Assembly: GCF_901709675.1 (NCBI RefSeq)
Contig: NC_051105.1
Coordinates: 3,837,104-3,901,103, forward strand
Origin: Syngnathus acus
Taxonomy: Eukaryota; Chordata; Actinopteri; Syngnathiformes; Syngnathidae
Direction of reading: 5' to 3'
Length of the DNA stretch: 64,000 nucleotides
Below the pieces are notes generated by a model. That model saw only the letters and a list, made by a program, of their open reading frames with translations, had not been told where the DNA came from and searched no databases. The translations under genes were made by a program, and so were the position numbers. This document shows positions 37,821 through 50,929 of this stretch, piece by piece. Positions within the stretch are counted from its first letter, which is position 1; each line of letters begins with the position of its first letter.

Positions 37821-38329
37821 TGGTCAGCTGCAGTTTATTTTCATTGCAGCGTATTTAAACACAATTTCCTCCAGCGTTTCTCTCAACTCCATCATCCAAC
37901 AGTCAATATGCTCCACTTTTATGATTTTTATCATCATCTCGTATATGCTCAGCTGTAAGCTACTACTTCAAATTTGTAATTATTTCCCGTTATTATGTCG
38001 TTGCCAAGAATGTTTGAACATTCACATGTTTCGGATTTATTATTACATTAAAATTATTTATTAGATTAACAAATTTATTCATATCAATTATTCTTTTATT
38101 AAGAAAAATCTTGAAAATATCTTTCTACATCCTCAAACGACCCTCTTTTGTGAGTAACAATTGAGTTAGTTTTTGAACGCTTCTGACCTTGAAGAACACA
38201 ATCAATATTTTTTCCTTAGTTTTATTTAATCTGTCATTTGGCTGTGTTACAAGCAGCACACAGCACACTTATCCGACGTGACACTCTTTCATTAGGCATT
38301 ATTTCCATAGCATACAGCATTAGCCCTCT

Positions 38330-38480
38330 CCTGTTTGGGAAACAGCAGATGAGGCTAGGGTAGGCTCTCAGGGGAGAAATTGCCTATAATTCCTTAATTA
38401 AATGGAATAATTTAATTACAGTAACTTAGGCAGCATTCATCAATATAATTGTTTCTGGGGTGCAGCATTATAATTGAGCT
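38330..38480. promoter_or_regulatory. Candidate non-coding regulatory block
   Basis: A repeat-free stretch with TTAATTAA (38394-38401), TAATTA (38413-38418) and TATAATTG sites within about 90 bp, set in moderately GC-containing sequence. Clustered homeodomain cores of this kind are typical of conserved developmental enhancers. Conservation is untested. Confidence 0.3.
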
Positions 38481-39190
38481 TGAAATGAAAACAAGTCCAT
38501 TTTGCGTTTTCCTTGTGATCTTCCACCGTGTTGCTGTTTCTCTGCGGCTTTTTTCCCTTTGATGGGCGGCCATTCCACAACATTTATTACAGCCATTTAA
38601 TTTAAGCTCTCTACAGGCTCGGACAAGAAGACGAGAGATGATAGCGCCGCTCGCTGTTGGCCTTCTAATCTGATCCTCCCTGCTGGCCCTTCATAAAAAC
38701 TCCAAACGTGCCGCCGCCGTCTCAAACTGTCTTGGATTTCACCGCAATGGCGAGGCCAATTCATAACCCCCACCCTTAAATAATAAAACATAATTTTGCT
38801 CTAATCTGTCTCAAGAATGTAGCTCGTTTGAACTTGACAGTGCTCTGTCTTGTGCGATGGAGTAATTGCCCTCACAGGTGTCCCCTTGGTGGACAAACCT
38901 GGTCTTTGTTCACCATAGGGAACGTTGGCCTAAAGAAATTCTTCTGCTGAACAAACTGATCTCTATTTCAGCACTGACACGTCAGTGCACTTGTATCATT
39001 CGGTCTCACAGTTTATTGTAATCTGATTGTGACAATGTTACTGAAAGTTTTATTTTGGTCCAGGGCTCTTCTTACTTGCATCTCACTATATTTATTCATC
39101 TTTAAAAAATAATTAAAAAAAATAAAAATAATGCATGCTAGGTGGAGTGACCACTCCAAATTGGCTGTCGGAATGGTTGTTTCTCTATAG

Positions 39191-39550
39191 CAGGGGTGTC
39201 AAACTTATTTTTGCCGAGGGCCGCATCATAGTTTCCTTCGAAGGGCCATTGAAATTGCCAAACCAAATAAATGTCTGAATGTCTCAAATTATATATAGTG
39301 TACGGTACTCAACAAACTAGTGAATGACTAGATGAATAACTAGTTTTCAAAACAGAGTCTAAGAAAAACATTTTTTAAAAATATGAATGGTAATAAAAAT
39401 TGCTAGCAATAGATCTATTTTTTAAAAGTGAAAACAATTAGTAATTTTAATATTGACATATGAATTTGATGCACAATTTGTCTTCGCCGGCCACATAACA
39501 TGATGTGGCGGGCTGTATCTGGCCCCCGGGCCTTGAGTTTGACACCTGTG
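39191..39550. mobile_element. hAT-like MITE copy 2
   Basis: This 360-bp element runs from caggggtgtcaaac to gagtttgacacctgtg, with a perfect 8-bp target duplication CTCTATAG (39183-39190 and 39551-39558). It shares its interior and right end (cacaatttgtcttcgccgg, atctggcccccgggccttg) with copy 1, in the same orientation. Confidence 0.9.
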
Positions 39551-41028
39551 CTCTATAGCCTCGTTTCCACCAACCGTATCTACTCCGCTCCACTCTTCTC
39601 GGCTCTACACCCAAAAAGAGTGCCCTCCACGCCCACTGCCACAACCTGGGAGCGCCTCCCCACCTCGTTAGTGACGTCACGTGACAGCGACCGATCACAT
39701 GACACGCAAACACGTATAAAAAGCTGATTGGGGTGTGGCTGCTTATTTCAGCCAGAAGACAAGCGTGGAGGTACTTTGCAAATTGTAACTCAAAAGCATT
39801 CATTTGTGTTTGCAAGCAAAATAAAAGTAAAGCATTGCCTCGGACTTATCATTGGCCTCCAAAATATTTACTTCACGTTTTAGAACAGGGCAATTTTTTT
39901 TGTTTTGTTTAGGACCACAAAGGAGGAAGTATATAAAAAAAAAAGCGAGGAAAGTAGAGTTGAGTAGAATGGAGTAGAACTGGCCAACTTTTCCCAGATT
40001 TTCAACACTGCCTGTACTGAGAAACCTGTCCGTCTGCTCAACAGCTGCCTGAGCTCTGGAGAATCATCCAGACGAATGAATTAGCGGCCTTGTTTGAATA
40101 TTCTTTTCTATTTGGAATAATCAGACTGCCATTCAGCAGTGGGATGGCTGTGCACAGATGCCCAAACACAGCTGAGAGGAGCTTGAAACACAGTCAACAT
40201 GACCCATGACGGGAAGAACAGGAATAATGCAGGTGAGCATTTCTTTTCTCCACTGTGCACTTACGCATAATAAAGACACTCCTTCTTCAAGGTGATCCTT
40301 GCTTTGCATACGGCTGATTAATCTTATTGTACGGCAGCTAACATTGATCAGAGGAATGATTAGAAATGCATTAGTCAGCAGACTGTTTGGAGTGGTTGCC
40401 TTTAAGTGCTGCCGCCGAGCCCACTTTCCATAGGTGTCTGGGCTTTTTTTATTTTTTTTATGTAATTTTTAATTTTGTTAGATAGAATTTAGCAAATGGA
40501 TGCACACGAGCTGCCCAAATACAGCATCAAAGCTTTAATGCTTTGAGACATAATTTAATTTACAAGATGGCAGCTCGGACGGACTGTGTTGAGGCGGCGT
40601 AGCTGCTAAATTCATTAGGTAGAAAGTTGCTATATGTTTGCAAGCTGACAAAAGAGATAATGCAGCATTATGTATATGAGAAATCCTGGCTGCATGTGCA
40701 AAATCTATGATCAAATATATTGCATTGTTTTGCACAGGGGTGGGGAGCTACAGTGCATGGGCCTTAAAGGAACCATGGTCATGTCTGATACGGTCCGCCA
40801 TGCTAATCAGATAAAAAAAAATAAAACATTTCCTTACATTATTACCTCAGATGAGAGTTAAAATGATCCCTCATTCCAAACTCCACTTATCAAGGTCTCA
40901 CTACAGTATTTAGAATTTTCTTCTCTAAGGAAGTTAGCGTACTCAAGCTTGTGTGGATTTTCTGCGGGTACTCCACTGAGCTGAAGACATTTCATTCTCC
41001 ATGTTTCTCCCTTTGTGCAATTGGTTTG

Positions 41029-41128
41029 GCTCCTGACCAGTCCAGTAGTGTACCATGACTCTCATCCAAAGTCAGCTGGTACACCAGTGACCCCTGATGA
41101 CGATAACTGGTGGATGGGTGGGTCGCAA
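41029..41128 (+). mobile_element. SINE 3' portion
   Basis: The order tggctcctgaccagtccag, tccaaagtcagctgg, cctgatgacgataactgg, tggatgggtggg follows the body and (GGAT)-type tail of the local SINE family. The head is missing. Confidence 0.5.
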
Positions 41129-42179
41129 AAACAGTTGAACATCCACGCGTCTGACATTGTACATTTTGGGAATTAACTGCCTAAGATGTAAAGTTACTGT
41201 ATGATGCATCTAAAAATGTGACTTACCTAACCCGAACCATAACTCCCTAACGCTAATCCACTAAAAAAAAAAATCATCCACAACTGGTTGTTATATGGCT
41301 ACTGTTTGACCCTGGAACAGATTATTTCTATTTCCATTATTTCCCAAACTAGATTCAGGCTGCATGTTCATCCTTTAATCTTGCACGGTTTACAAGTCTT
41401 TCTTCACAACCATGGTGATTTGTACTAATTGAAAATGAGCTTAAGTTCTTAAATATGGAAACCCAAGGACACGACGACACTTTGTGCAAAGTACTGCTAA
41501 CTCAGACATCATCCCAATCTTACGGGTAAATAATTATTTACACCGCTTAGTTTACACCGAAAAGCAGGCAATTCTCAGTAGACTGCACGGAGCAGTGGCA
41601 GGCATAAATGGAATTTTAAAAGCGGCCTAATTAGAATCACACATAAATCAATTGGTACTGGTAAGCGTTTGATTAGCTCGCAAAAGGGACAAGGTTTTTA
41701 CAAGTGAAAGGCAGCTCGCCGACTCCCAACTGCAGAGGTGTGCAACACATAAGGGTCCCAGCAAGACAACTCTTGCCACATGTTCAGTGCTGGCCCATTA
41801 AAAAGCCTGGGGAAATTAATGAGCTTCCATTGGCACCCTCACAACAAAGGGATCTATAAAGCAGCCTTAATGTTCTCGCAAGAAACTTTACTCTTCAGTA
41901 GTTCCCAATCAACCGGTAGTAGCAGATTTGCTTTTATTTCCCCTGTAACCAAAAAGCGCTGCCCGCTGCGACTTTAACATGAATGTTCCCCCTGATTGAA
42001 ATTGTTTGTAGCTCATTCTTAATTAAAGATACGTCAATAGTTAGCCGTGTTGGCTTGTCAAAATATGACGGTGTATAACAAAAAATGCTTTCTCCAAACA
42101 ATTCAATGTGCTCTAAAAATCCATAAAATATGACTACATTCGGTTTGGTGCGCATGTAAATATCTACTAAAAGCGCTAT

Positions 42180-42480
42180 AAAACAGCTAACATCTTATAA
42201 ACTCCTAATTGAGTTTGTTTTCTTATTTTACCTGCTTGTACTCAATTAAGAGCGCGGAGCAAAACAAGAGTGCAGAGATTTGCAGAAAGGTATTAATTGG
42301 AACTTTATTTATGCAGATATGCTGCAAATTTGCATAAAACACCGTTCCACAGATGGGTTTATGGCAGCAATGTCTGCGCCAATTGGCAGTAAAACATCTG
42401 CTTGATCACAACACAGGAAGTCAATAGCTCACTGACAAATGTCTTGCAGAAGCCTCAACCATTAAAGAGAGGTTATCACC
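42180..42480. promoter_or_regulatory. Candidate non-coding regulatory block with POU octamer
   Basis: Repeat-free sequence with TAATTG/CAATTA sites, tattaattgg, and an exact octamer ATTTGCAT at 42328-42335 inside gctgcaaatttgcataaaac. The density of homeodomain and POU cores suggests a developmental enhancer. Conservation is untested. Confidence 0.35.
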
Positions 42481-42732
42481 ATTTTTGGCCCTCCATTGCG
42501 CTAAGTACCGTAGATATAGTTTAGTTGAAGATACAACAGTAGATTTAATTTTAATTGAATTTTACGCTTTTTCATCAAATCAAATTAATTGAAATTACTT
42601 GACAAAATTTTATATATATATATAAATAAAATAAATAAAAGAACCGAGGTCTGTGATCATTCATTTTGTGCAGAGTTTCCAAAATATTTCCAAAACATGC
42701 CAACTTTCAATTTTAATTGTTAAACTTCAGTT

Positions 42733-43013
42733 GTAGTACAAGAGACCCGAGGTTTGAATCTCAGCTTGGGGCCTCCTGTGTGGAAGTTGCAATTTCTCCC
42801 TGTTCTTCTATGAGTTTTCTCCCTCTGCTTCCTCCTACATTCCAAAAGTATGCACTTTAAGTTAGTTGGAGATTCTAAATTGCCCATAAAAGCGAGTGTG
42901 AATAATTGTCTGTCAATATGTGCCCAGTGATTCACTGGCGAGTCGTCCAGGGTGTAGCCAGCCGTGTGCCCAGCTCCAGCTCACCTGTAACCCTAAAGAA
43001 AAATCGATGGCAC
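42733..43013 (+). mobile_element. tRNA-derived SINE, nearly full length, diverged
   Basis: A B-box-like segment gaggtttgaatctcagc is followed by cctcctgtgtggaagttgc, ttttctccctctgcttcctcc, gattctaaattgcccataaaa, gattcactggcgagtcgtccagggtgtag and a short tail ending atcgatgg. This is the plus-strand order of the same SINE found on the minus strand at 32321. Confidence 0.65.
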
Positions 43014-44394
43014 CGCTGTTGTATGAACGCTGATTGCCGTTTTTAATGTATTTTTTGTTGTGCTATTATTTTATTAATATTAATCACAATCTGCCCACAA
43101 TCGGACCCTATGATGCCATGTTTATAAAACCGGAAAAAAAAAAAAAACACACCCTCATATCACCTAACCTGGTACCGGACTCTACATCTTGCAGCAAAGA
43201 GAGATTTTTCAATGTTCAAAAGCAGTGTTAGTTAAAAGACTCAAACATTTACCGGAGAGCTCTGAAGTGGAGAATAAATAAAAACATAGTCTTATCGTAC
43301 TGGCAGGAACAATCCACTCTTAAGAGGAGAACGTTTTTTGTTCCAAGTCGGGCCAAGTCTTTGTCTCTGTGTGCCAAGCGTGTTGAAAATATCCCACTTT
43401 GTGTCTCTTTAATCCACACAAACACACACTCTTGCACCAGTACCGTGTGGCTGCAAGGTCACTTCAAGTATTGATAAATCACCCAGCTGTGATTCCCTCC
43501 TGACAGCTCAAACTAACATCAAGCTGGATGGTGGGGGGGGAGAACAAAAGACCATCAAGCGGCCCTTTTTCCTGACACTTTTATTCAATCACGGCCAGAT
43601 TGCTTACGACAGCACCAGCAGCTGTTTCGTCTTCATCTTTCCCCATTTGATAAAGCGTGTCAAGTCATATTTCTGCAAGTACTTCACCTCACCCCATACT
43701 GTGCCGCTCACCAGCCCGCCAAGCCATTGGGCATATGCACATTCCACATGAGGGGATCGTCAAATGGGTCAGGGAGTAATGGCACCCCTCTGAAGGTCGC
43801 TGTGGCGCAGGGGGGCGGCGGGAGATCCTAGGTGTGCGGGGGGTTGACGACAAAGCAACAAGCTGAAGGTCAAAGATAAGAACAGTCGCAGAGATATCTA
43901 AGATAGCCGCTCGGAATTAAACAATGAGGCAAAGGCGGCGCAACGTCGATTGTGCGATTGTGTTGTTTTTAAGAGGCGGGATTGGTTTATTTCGGGATGC
44001 CGGAGCGCTTCTGTTGACCTCGCGCTCGGTGGGATGGAGGTCGGCGGTAGGACAAGAGGAGCGTTGTGCATGTCCATTGTTTGTTTGCGGACAAAACGTC
44101 AACAACAGACAGGAGAATTCCACTTTGCAGCTGCCTCTGAAATTTTTTTGACCGTTAACTGAACAGGCCGTGCTTTTCCTGTGCGAGTCAACAACATTCA
44201 CAGGTGCTGGAGGTCAACGTAAGGAGGATGATGAGGGCCAATGTTTGGAAAGCATTTATTATTTCAACTTGTTTAGACATTGAGCAGTTCTGAGCGCCTC
44301 GGAAAATGGCCACATGGATTTTCTTTTTCCAAACTTGTCCAAAGGTGTGAAAGTGGCCGTGAATGGTTATTCGTCCGTGTGCACCGTGACAGTG

Positions 44395-44512
44395 ATTGAG
44401 TGGTGAGCAGTCCCTGGTGTAACCTCTCTCTCACCTGGAGTCATCCGGGATAGACTTCATCTCCTCGTGACCCTGAGCGGAATCAGAAGCATATAATACA
44501 GTAGATGGATGC
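44395..44512 (+). mobile_element. SINE 3' portion
   Basis: The order gattgagtggtgagcagtccctggtgtaacc, gggatagacttcatctcctcgtgaccctgagcgg, tagatggatgc matches the SINE 3' body and tail. It is truncated at the 5' side. Confidence 0.55.
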
Positions 44513-46147
44513 ATATATTTGTCATCTCTTCCTCTGTCGTGGCTTATCTGATTCATCTGGAGTTTGTGTGTGTCCATAATGATACTGACATTTTTTGAAA
44601 ATCTTTTATTGGTAGCTGTTTGATTATAAAAAGGAATAAATTAATTTGAATGAAGTGCTATAAACTGGAATGTCAATGGAAATCTTTTCGTACAACAATG
44701 AGAGAAAAAGGAGCGTTGCATGAAATTGAATTCATATGATAAAATGTACATAATTGAAGTTGCGGGAAAGTAAGAACGTCTTACTGCCCAATACAAAAGC
44801 ATGCATCGTCAAATTGTGTTTAAACGTATTCTGCCGAAAAATTCAATTTTGCTGTTCAAACAAAAACCTCAGGTAGTACATTGACAAAAATGGTGTGTTG
44901 TATTATAGTAGATGTATACTCTACCTAACTACTTATATCTGATTCAAGATTATTTCATTTTGAGCAACAAAACATTTTTTTTTTCAGTGTACATTTTATT
45001 TTTTTATTTTGGGATAGGGGAAAGCGCCCAAGTGCGGTTTGTCGTTTTAATATGCAATAGTCTTTTTTGTGTCTTTGCTTTTCAAAGTGATTTAAAAATA
45101 CCTTAATGGATATAATGTAACATGCACTTAGTCATAAAAGTAACTTATCTAAAATGCTGTTCAGTACATAATTTACAGAGCAAGGGTGAATGTACAAAAG
45201 CAATGGCTGTAGTGTTGTGTGGATAACAAAGAAACACCTTAAAGTGATTAATCGCTAAGTCGGTTATTGGGCCCCTTAATTCCATCCCTGAATTTCAATT
45301 AATCTTTCAAGACACCCTAATGAGGATGTGCTGTAAAAATAAATAAAACGATGGATGGCTGTTACCAGAAATTTTGGACAATTTTACATTTTCAACATCG
45401 TGGAAATAGTTTGGCGAAGACCCTTTGCAGTTCTTCATGGAAAAAAAAGGAGAGCCCTGACCTTTATCCTCATCAAACACCTTTGGGATAAACCAAACTG
45501 ACATTTTGAACCAGGTCCTTTCAACAACTGCACCACAGCTGTTGTGTTGTGACAAAAAAGTGAGCGTGTATGCAGTTTTGGCCAAAATGAATGGTCGCTA
45601 ATTCCGCTGAGATTCATTTGTCAGGTGGAATGTCGGCAAAAGCTTGCATGGAGGAAAAAAAAATGGGACAGCTCACTCGGCTCAAACTTGGCCTGGCTCC
45701 CGGGAATGCGGTTAGCAAGCATACAATCACCGCCTATTGACGGTGGCACAGCTGCTGTGGACATATGTTTCTCCACTAAAGGAGGACAACATCAACCAGC
45801 CGCACCTTGAACAGGTGAGCAGATGAATGGCGTGTTTGCGCCTTTGACTGGCTGCCCTCCATTCCTCACCATTTTTTGCATCGCTCGACAAATAAGTTGC
45901 TTGACAGTATGGTGGCCTAAAAACTTTTAGAATCTGTCACAGAACCTGGCAGGGTTTGTTTTTAGTCAGAACGGATGACAAAATGTGTTTTTTTCTACAT
46001 GGATACTTTTGTTCAGTAAAGTGAAGTTTCGTACACATGTGACATACCATTAAGTTGTATGCAATGTTCTTGGAACTGCATTTTTCTCAATTGCTTCAAG
46101 GTGTAAAAGTATGCTGAATTCTCAAGGAGCATTTCGTCAACTTATAC

Positions 46148-46467
46148 CACAGGTGTCAAACTCAAGGCCCGGGGACCAGATACGGCCCGCCACAACATTT
46201 TATGTGGCCCGCGAAGACAAATTGTGCATCAAATTCGCGTGTCATTACTAGAATTGCAAATTGTCTTCACTTTTAAAAATATATTTTTCTTTTAAATATT
46301 TGACCAATTTTTACTAGTCTGATTTGAAAATGAGTTATTTGTCAGTTTGTTTTGTAGCTTTTACCGTATAGAATATGAGGTACGTATACATTTATTTGGG
46401 TTGACAGTCATAATGGCTAAAACTATGACTACAATGTGGCCCGCAAAAAAAATGTTTGATACCCCTG
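46148..46467. mobile_element. hAT-like MITE copy 3 (inverted relative to copies 1 and 2)
   Basis: This 320-bp element runs from cacaggtgtcaaactcaaggcc to gtttgatacccctg, with a perfect 8-bp target duplication ACTTATAC (46140-46147 and 46468-46475). The interior is the reverse complement of copy 1 (aaatatttgaccaatttttactagtctg; tcataatggctaaaac). Confidence 0.9.
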
Positions 46468-47819
46468 ACTTATACGGAATACCTATTTTGATGTTTACCA
46501 TCTTATTTCCTCCTCCAAGAATCTGAACGTAACTTGCCAGAAACAAACGAGCAAGAATTCCCATCTTTTCATTCCCAGCCACTTTGGTTAATCGGCGACT
46601 TGACGGAGGTGTGCTTAAGCACTTTTGTGTTGTTCTGGTGCGACATGTGAACTGGTTGACATTGGTCACACATTGAGAGAGTTTGAGAAGGACAATAATT
46701 CACAGGGAGCGGCATTAAAGAACCCGAACAGCACATCCGGCTTGCTGAACAAAGACTTTTCGCCTGGCACTCCGACTCGCAAATGACCAAAATGTGAGAG
46801 AAAAAGATTACATTTATTCATAGCCGCTTTTCATCAAGCAGCTTATAACCTAAACTTGGAGTGTAACGCCAAATTATATGCATATTGAGCTGACCTCTTT
46901 CACCTTTTTTTTTCCCCCTCTTAAAGCCATGGAGGATGTGTGATATGCAAAAAGCCTGCAGATCCTTCCGTTCGTCATTTAGACCATTTCAGCACTTTTT
47001 AGTTTCCAAGCCGTCCAAGGGTGATCACGTTGGTCAGTAATAGATAAAGAAGGGGCCCCTCCATTAGCATGGAGGTCAAACGTGACGTGTTGGAAAAAAA
47101 AAAACAGAAAGAAAAGAATAGAAAGCCTTGCTGACATTATGGGAAGAAAAACAATATGACTTCTAGTTCAAACTCACTGGATGTCAAACACTTTTGACCT
47201 TTTCCTCGTCTCTTTGTCACATCTTCACGAGTGACCTGTTATAAATCATAACCCGTTAGCTTTAGTGAAGTGCCCAAGGGCCATGAAACACGTGAAGGTT
47301 CCGTCCTGCCATTTACAGGAGACGGACGGGCATGAGAGCTGAGCAGCCTCTCTAATGACTATCAGCTGCACTGATGGGAGCAAATGGAACATTTCCTGTG
47401 CACGTTATATTTGCTCTGCTTACCTCCATAAGTCTGCTTTAAACAAGATGCACGTTTTGAGATCATCGTTAAATCTGCAGTAAGAGACCATTTTCAATCA
47501 TAAATTTTAAAATAGAGGATGATCTGGGGTCATCGTAGCAAACATAGAGACAATGTCGGATTATTGGACATTTTAAAGATGATGTTTTAGGTCAGAGACC
47601 CAGATAGTATGTTGTTTAAAGCTGACTGTAACATTCAATTGATCGAATAAACAAAAGAGCTGTAAATGTTACATGATAGCCAGCTTCACCTAAATTCAAC
47701 CTCTGCTTTAATTATTTCCAAGGGAAGCTGCATTGATCTTGTACCTCAGCCCAACAATTACTGGAAACTATGTGTAAGATAAAAACAAATTATGTGCTTC
47801 CCCCTTTGTGAGAGATGGC

Positions 47820-48320
47820 GCTAAGTCACAGGAGTATTCATTAAAGCCTTTTTTTGTGTCCGTTTGAAACCAAGGGGTTTAGCTGCGGGGGCATCTCTAT
47901 GGAAGAGATATAATGATCCTCCAATTAAACACGGAATCATGAGACCTGTTTATTAGTCCTAATTCATCTCTTCATTGTGCTGAGCATATCAAATACCTCT
48001 AGAAGAGGCGGAGGGAAAGAAAAAAACAACAATAATTTGCCCAGTGTAATTACAGATGTTTTTAGTAGTTTCACAACAATGACGAGCACCAGCTACTCAC
48101 ATTATTTCCCGCTGTCAAGAACAATGTGGCATCAATGGGAGAGTGGTCATTAAAGTCTGCAGTCATGGCAGCTCTGCGGTGTCTTGCATTGCACAGATTG
48201 CCCTGAGGCGAATGATACGTTTTCATTAATGAGAGCGTTTTCTGTATTATTCATTCTAAACGCATTGCTATTTGTGAGACACCTCTTCGTGTTTTGTAGC
48301 TTATCATACAACAACAGGCT
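47820..48320. promoter_or_regulatory. Candidate non-coding regulatory block
   Basis: About 500 bp without microsatellites or recognisable transposons. It has evenly mixed composition and dense homeodomain/ATTA-type cores (ctccaattaaacac, tgtaattacag, ttcattaatgag, ttattagtcctaattc). Inference from texture only. Confidence 0.3.
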
Positions 48321-49183
48321 TTAAGAGCGCTTTTCATTAAGAACAATACAATAGTTAAAATGACACCATGGAGGTTTTTTTTTTTTTTTTTTTATGAGCT
48401 GAAAAATATATAATTATACTCACTGTAAAATGACCACATGCCAAGCAAACTACAGCCACTTGCATCATGGTTACTTACATTAACAGAACTAAATTACCGT
48501 AGTTATCACATGAGTGGCCTCTGATTTAATAAATGTACACTGCACATTGTTTTAAAGAAGCTTATTTTTGTTTTGTTGTGTTTTAAAAATACTCTGTACT
48601 ACTCCTACTTCTGCTGCCCATATATTCCCCACATAGAAGCCGAAAGATTTTGCCCCAGATTTATATAAACCTGCACAGCTACATTTTCCTTTAATTTTTT
48701 TTTCTTTCATAATTTATTTCAAGATGTATTATAACTAATGGCCTTTGCTCTAGTCAATGTCCCAATGGATCTTTAGCTCCAATTCCCACTTTACACACAA
48801 TTAAACCCCACACCTCATCAGGCACCATTCCTTCAAAATAGGAAGAAAGAAAAAAAGAAAACAAAACAAACAAAAAAACAATTATCCTTACCGTGACAGC
48901 TGATACGACCACGTTTAGCAATATCATCTTTACCACAACACATATTTTTGCCTGCAGACTTGGCATCTGCAAAGCTGAAGTCAATGTTGGAATTTAACAA
49001 GAATGTACTGGTTTGTGCATCATAGAGCATTCCAGAGTGTAAGCCACTAAACATTTCAATACTGAGATTAATTTGGAGAATATAAAGGATAATGATGTCT
49101 TGATGTCAACTGACAAGAAGAGGGCATGCCTTTAATATAAACCTCGCAGTTTCTCCAGTTCAGCCAGTCACAGATTGTATTTA

Positions 49184-49297
49184 GAGACAAACAACCAGCC
49201 ACGCACACCCACATGCATACAGTCACTGAACGAGAATCGACACACTGCCCAAAACACAAGTCAGACAAGTGTATTCCTACACTATCAGTGACTTAGT
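49184..49297 (-). mobile_element. SINE tRNA-like head fragment
   Basis: It closely parallels 58391-58492: acaaacaaccagccacgcac, gtcactgaacgagaatcgac, acactgccc, aagtcagacaagtgtattcctacactatca. Read on the minus strand it has A-box-like (tagtgtaggaatacact) and degraded B-box-like (gtcgattctcg) sequence. The 3' body is missing. Confidence 0.6.
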
Positions 49298-49669
49298 TTG
49301 GAAAGAGAGGTCTACTGTTCAGACAAATAGTGACATGAACCACAGCAACATTGGTAAAATTAAAGTAAAAAATGTTTGTCGTAACCAAAGGTTAATTGTT
49401 TTCCCTTTCGGTATGCCCACTGTAATAATATTTGATTAAGCAAGATCTAAAAATAAGTATTAGATTATTACAGTTTGCCAACAGAGGTCCTGTTGTCTTT
49501 GGATGAATTAATCTCCAACAAAGATGACTTAGATCAGCTTTTGAAAAACTGAGACAAAAAACCCATAAAATGATTACTGACGGTCGCCAGAATGACAAGT
49601 ATTATCAACAAAAATTAATCAGGTGCATCTTTTCATGAACTCAATTAATAATGTGCAACAACGGGGCCT

Positions 49670-49880
49670 TTTTTTTTTCCCGGGAATGAAAATTAATTAG
49701 CAGGGGAAGGTCACTCCGAGATGCTGACATCACTCATCAGGCCGCTGTGGCATTTCTAATTATTTGTCTTGCAGGCTTGGCTGATCAAAAATTATTGCCA
49801 TACCTGAGCAACATTTAGAAGAAAAGCTTTGTTTAAAGCGCTTTTAATTAGACTTGCTATTTGATTAATGTCGTGTAAAC
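49670..49880. promoter_or_regulatory. Candidate non-coding regulatory block
   Basis: Several homeodomain-type cores within 200 bp (aaaattaattagcagg, tctaattatttg, gcttttaattagac, tttgattaatg) in repeat-free DNA with a balanced middle section (gagatgctgacatcactcatcagg). Texture typical of a deeply conserved vertebrate enhancer; untested. Confidence 0.35.
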
Positions 49881-50929
49881 GTTCGGATCGGCCCTCTTAT
49901 CAGCTTTTGTGACAAGTTCTCCGTGTATTGTTGTTTGAAAGACATCTCGCCGACGCTAACCGACTGTTTAGTATCCAATTCCAACTCTTTAGCCACAATT
50001 AAAAAGCTATTTACCACCAGGGCAGTTGTTGATATTGATATAGATGTTGGCACAATCCATTCCGTTCCGATACTTGAAATGACATTTAAGTGATAATGAG
50101 TAAATAAACATGTATCAGATGCAGACAAGCTAATCAGGAGCTTTGTTATGAACAAGCAACACATGCTTGGTTGGCAGCGCAGTATATTTAAATTCTCAAA
50201 TGCAACAAAAAGCATCCCCCCCTTGTGCAAAAGTCTCTAAAAATTCCCATTCAAAGATGGCACAAAACTGCTGAACCGTAAACCAACATGTGTTTTCTAT
50301 TTTGTGTTAGACCGGGCATTCCAAATCATGAATTCACAGTCTAACAAACACGTGCATTTAAAGAAAGGGAAGTTTGCGCCGTTGTGGGTTTGAACAACTC
50401 CCATTCGCTGCCAATCAAAGCGGCTCCTCTCATTCCCTATAAATGTGGCACACTCATCCCTCATGTTGACGTCACTGAGTCAACTTTGTGCACTGGAATG
50501 CCCAGCGAGGCACATGCCCACGTCGAGCACACAGGTGCCAGTCTACCCAAACGAAGCCCCGATATTGCTCAACGTATGGGGATGTCCATCTTACGACGTT
50601 TATTACTGCATATTAGCGTATCGAGATGGGAATCCTCTGAACCATCGATAATTATTTTGTTATCTTGGAGAGGGGATTGCTTACAGGCTCGCTAGCTATT
50701 TGTAATGTTCATAATTTGTTGGCATAAGGTCTTGAGTTTAATTGAAGTGGCCTGAAAAGTCTTAGTTGGCGTCCTTAAACACACAGATACCCTGTGAAGG
50801 GAAAGCAGTGGCCCTAAGGAAACACAATTTATTGCGCTTTTGTCAGCTATAATTAATAACAAAACACAAAGGTCATACAAAGCCTGTAAGATTAATCCCT
50901 TCTTGATAACAGATCTAGCCACTAGTGGA

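Larger units (their letters stand above)
35366..39190. other. Intergenic DNA downstream of klf12
   Basis: No credible gene. It holds a CTCF-type site (37807-37820), a diverged SINE remnant (37313-37450) and a repeat-free TAATTA-rich block (38330-38480). The rest is AT-rich sequence in which I see nothing specific. Confidence 0.6.
39551..46147. other. Intergenic DNA
   Basis: No supported gene. It contains SINE pieces at 41029, 42733 and 44395, a short (TA)n at 42610-42623, and repeat-free blocks at 40000-40420, 41570-41720 and 42180-42480 that may be regulatory. The region around 43790-44110 is GC/CpG-richer, without a recognisable exon. Confidence 0.6.

Noticed and set aside
39500-39815. Open frames across the right end of hAT copy 2
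   Set aside because: They run out of the MITE into adjacent DNA on both strands; no transposase motif.
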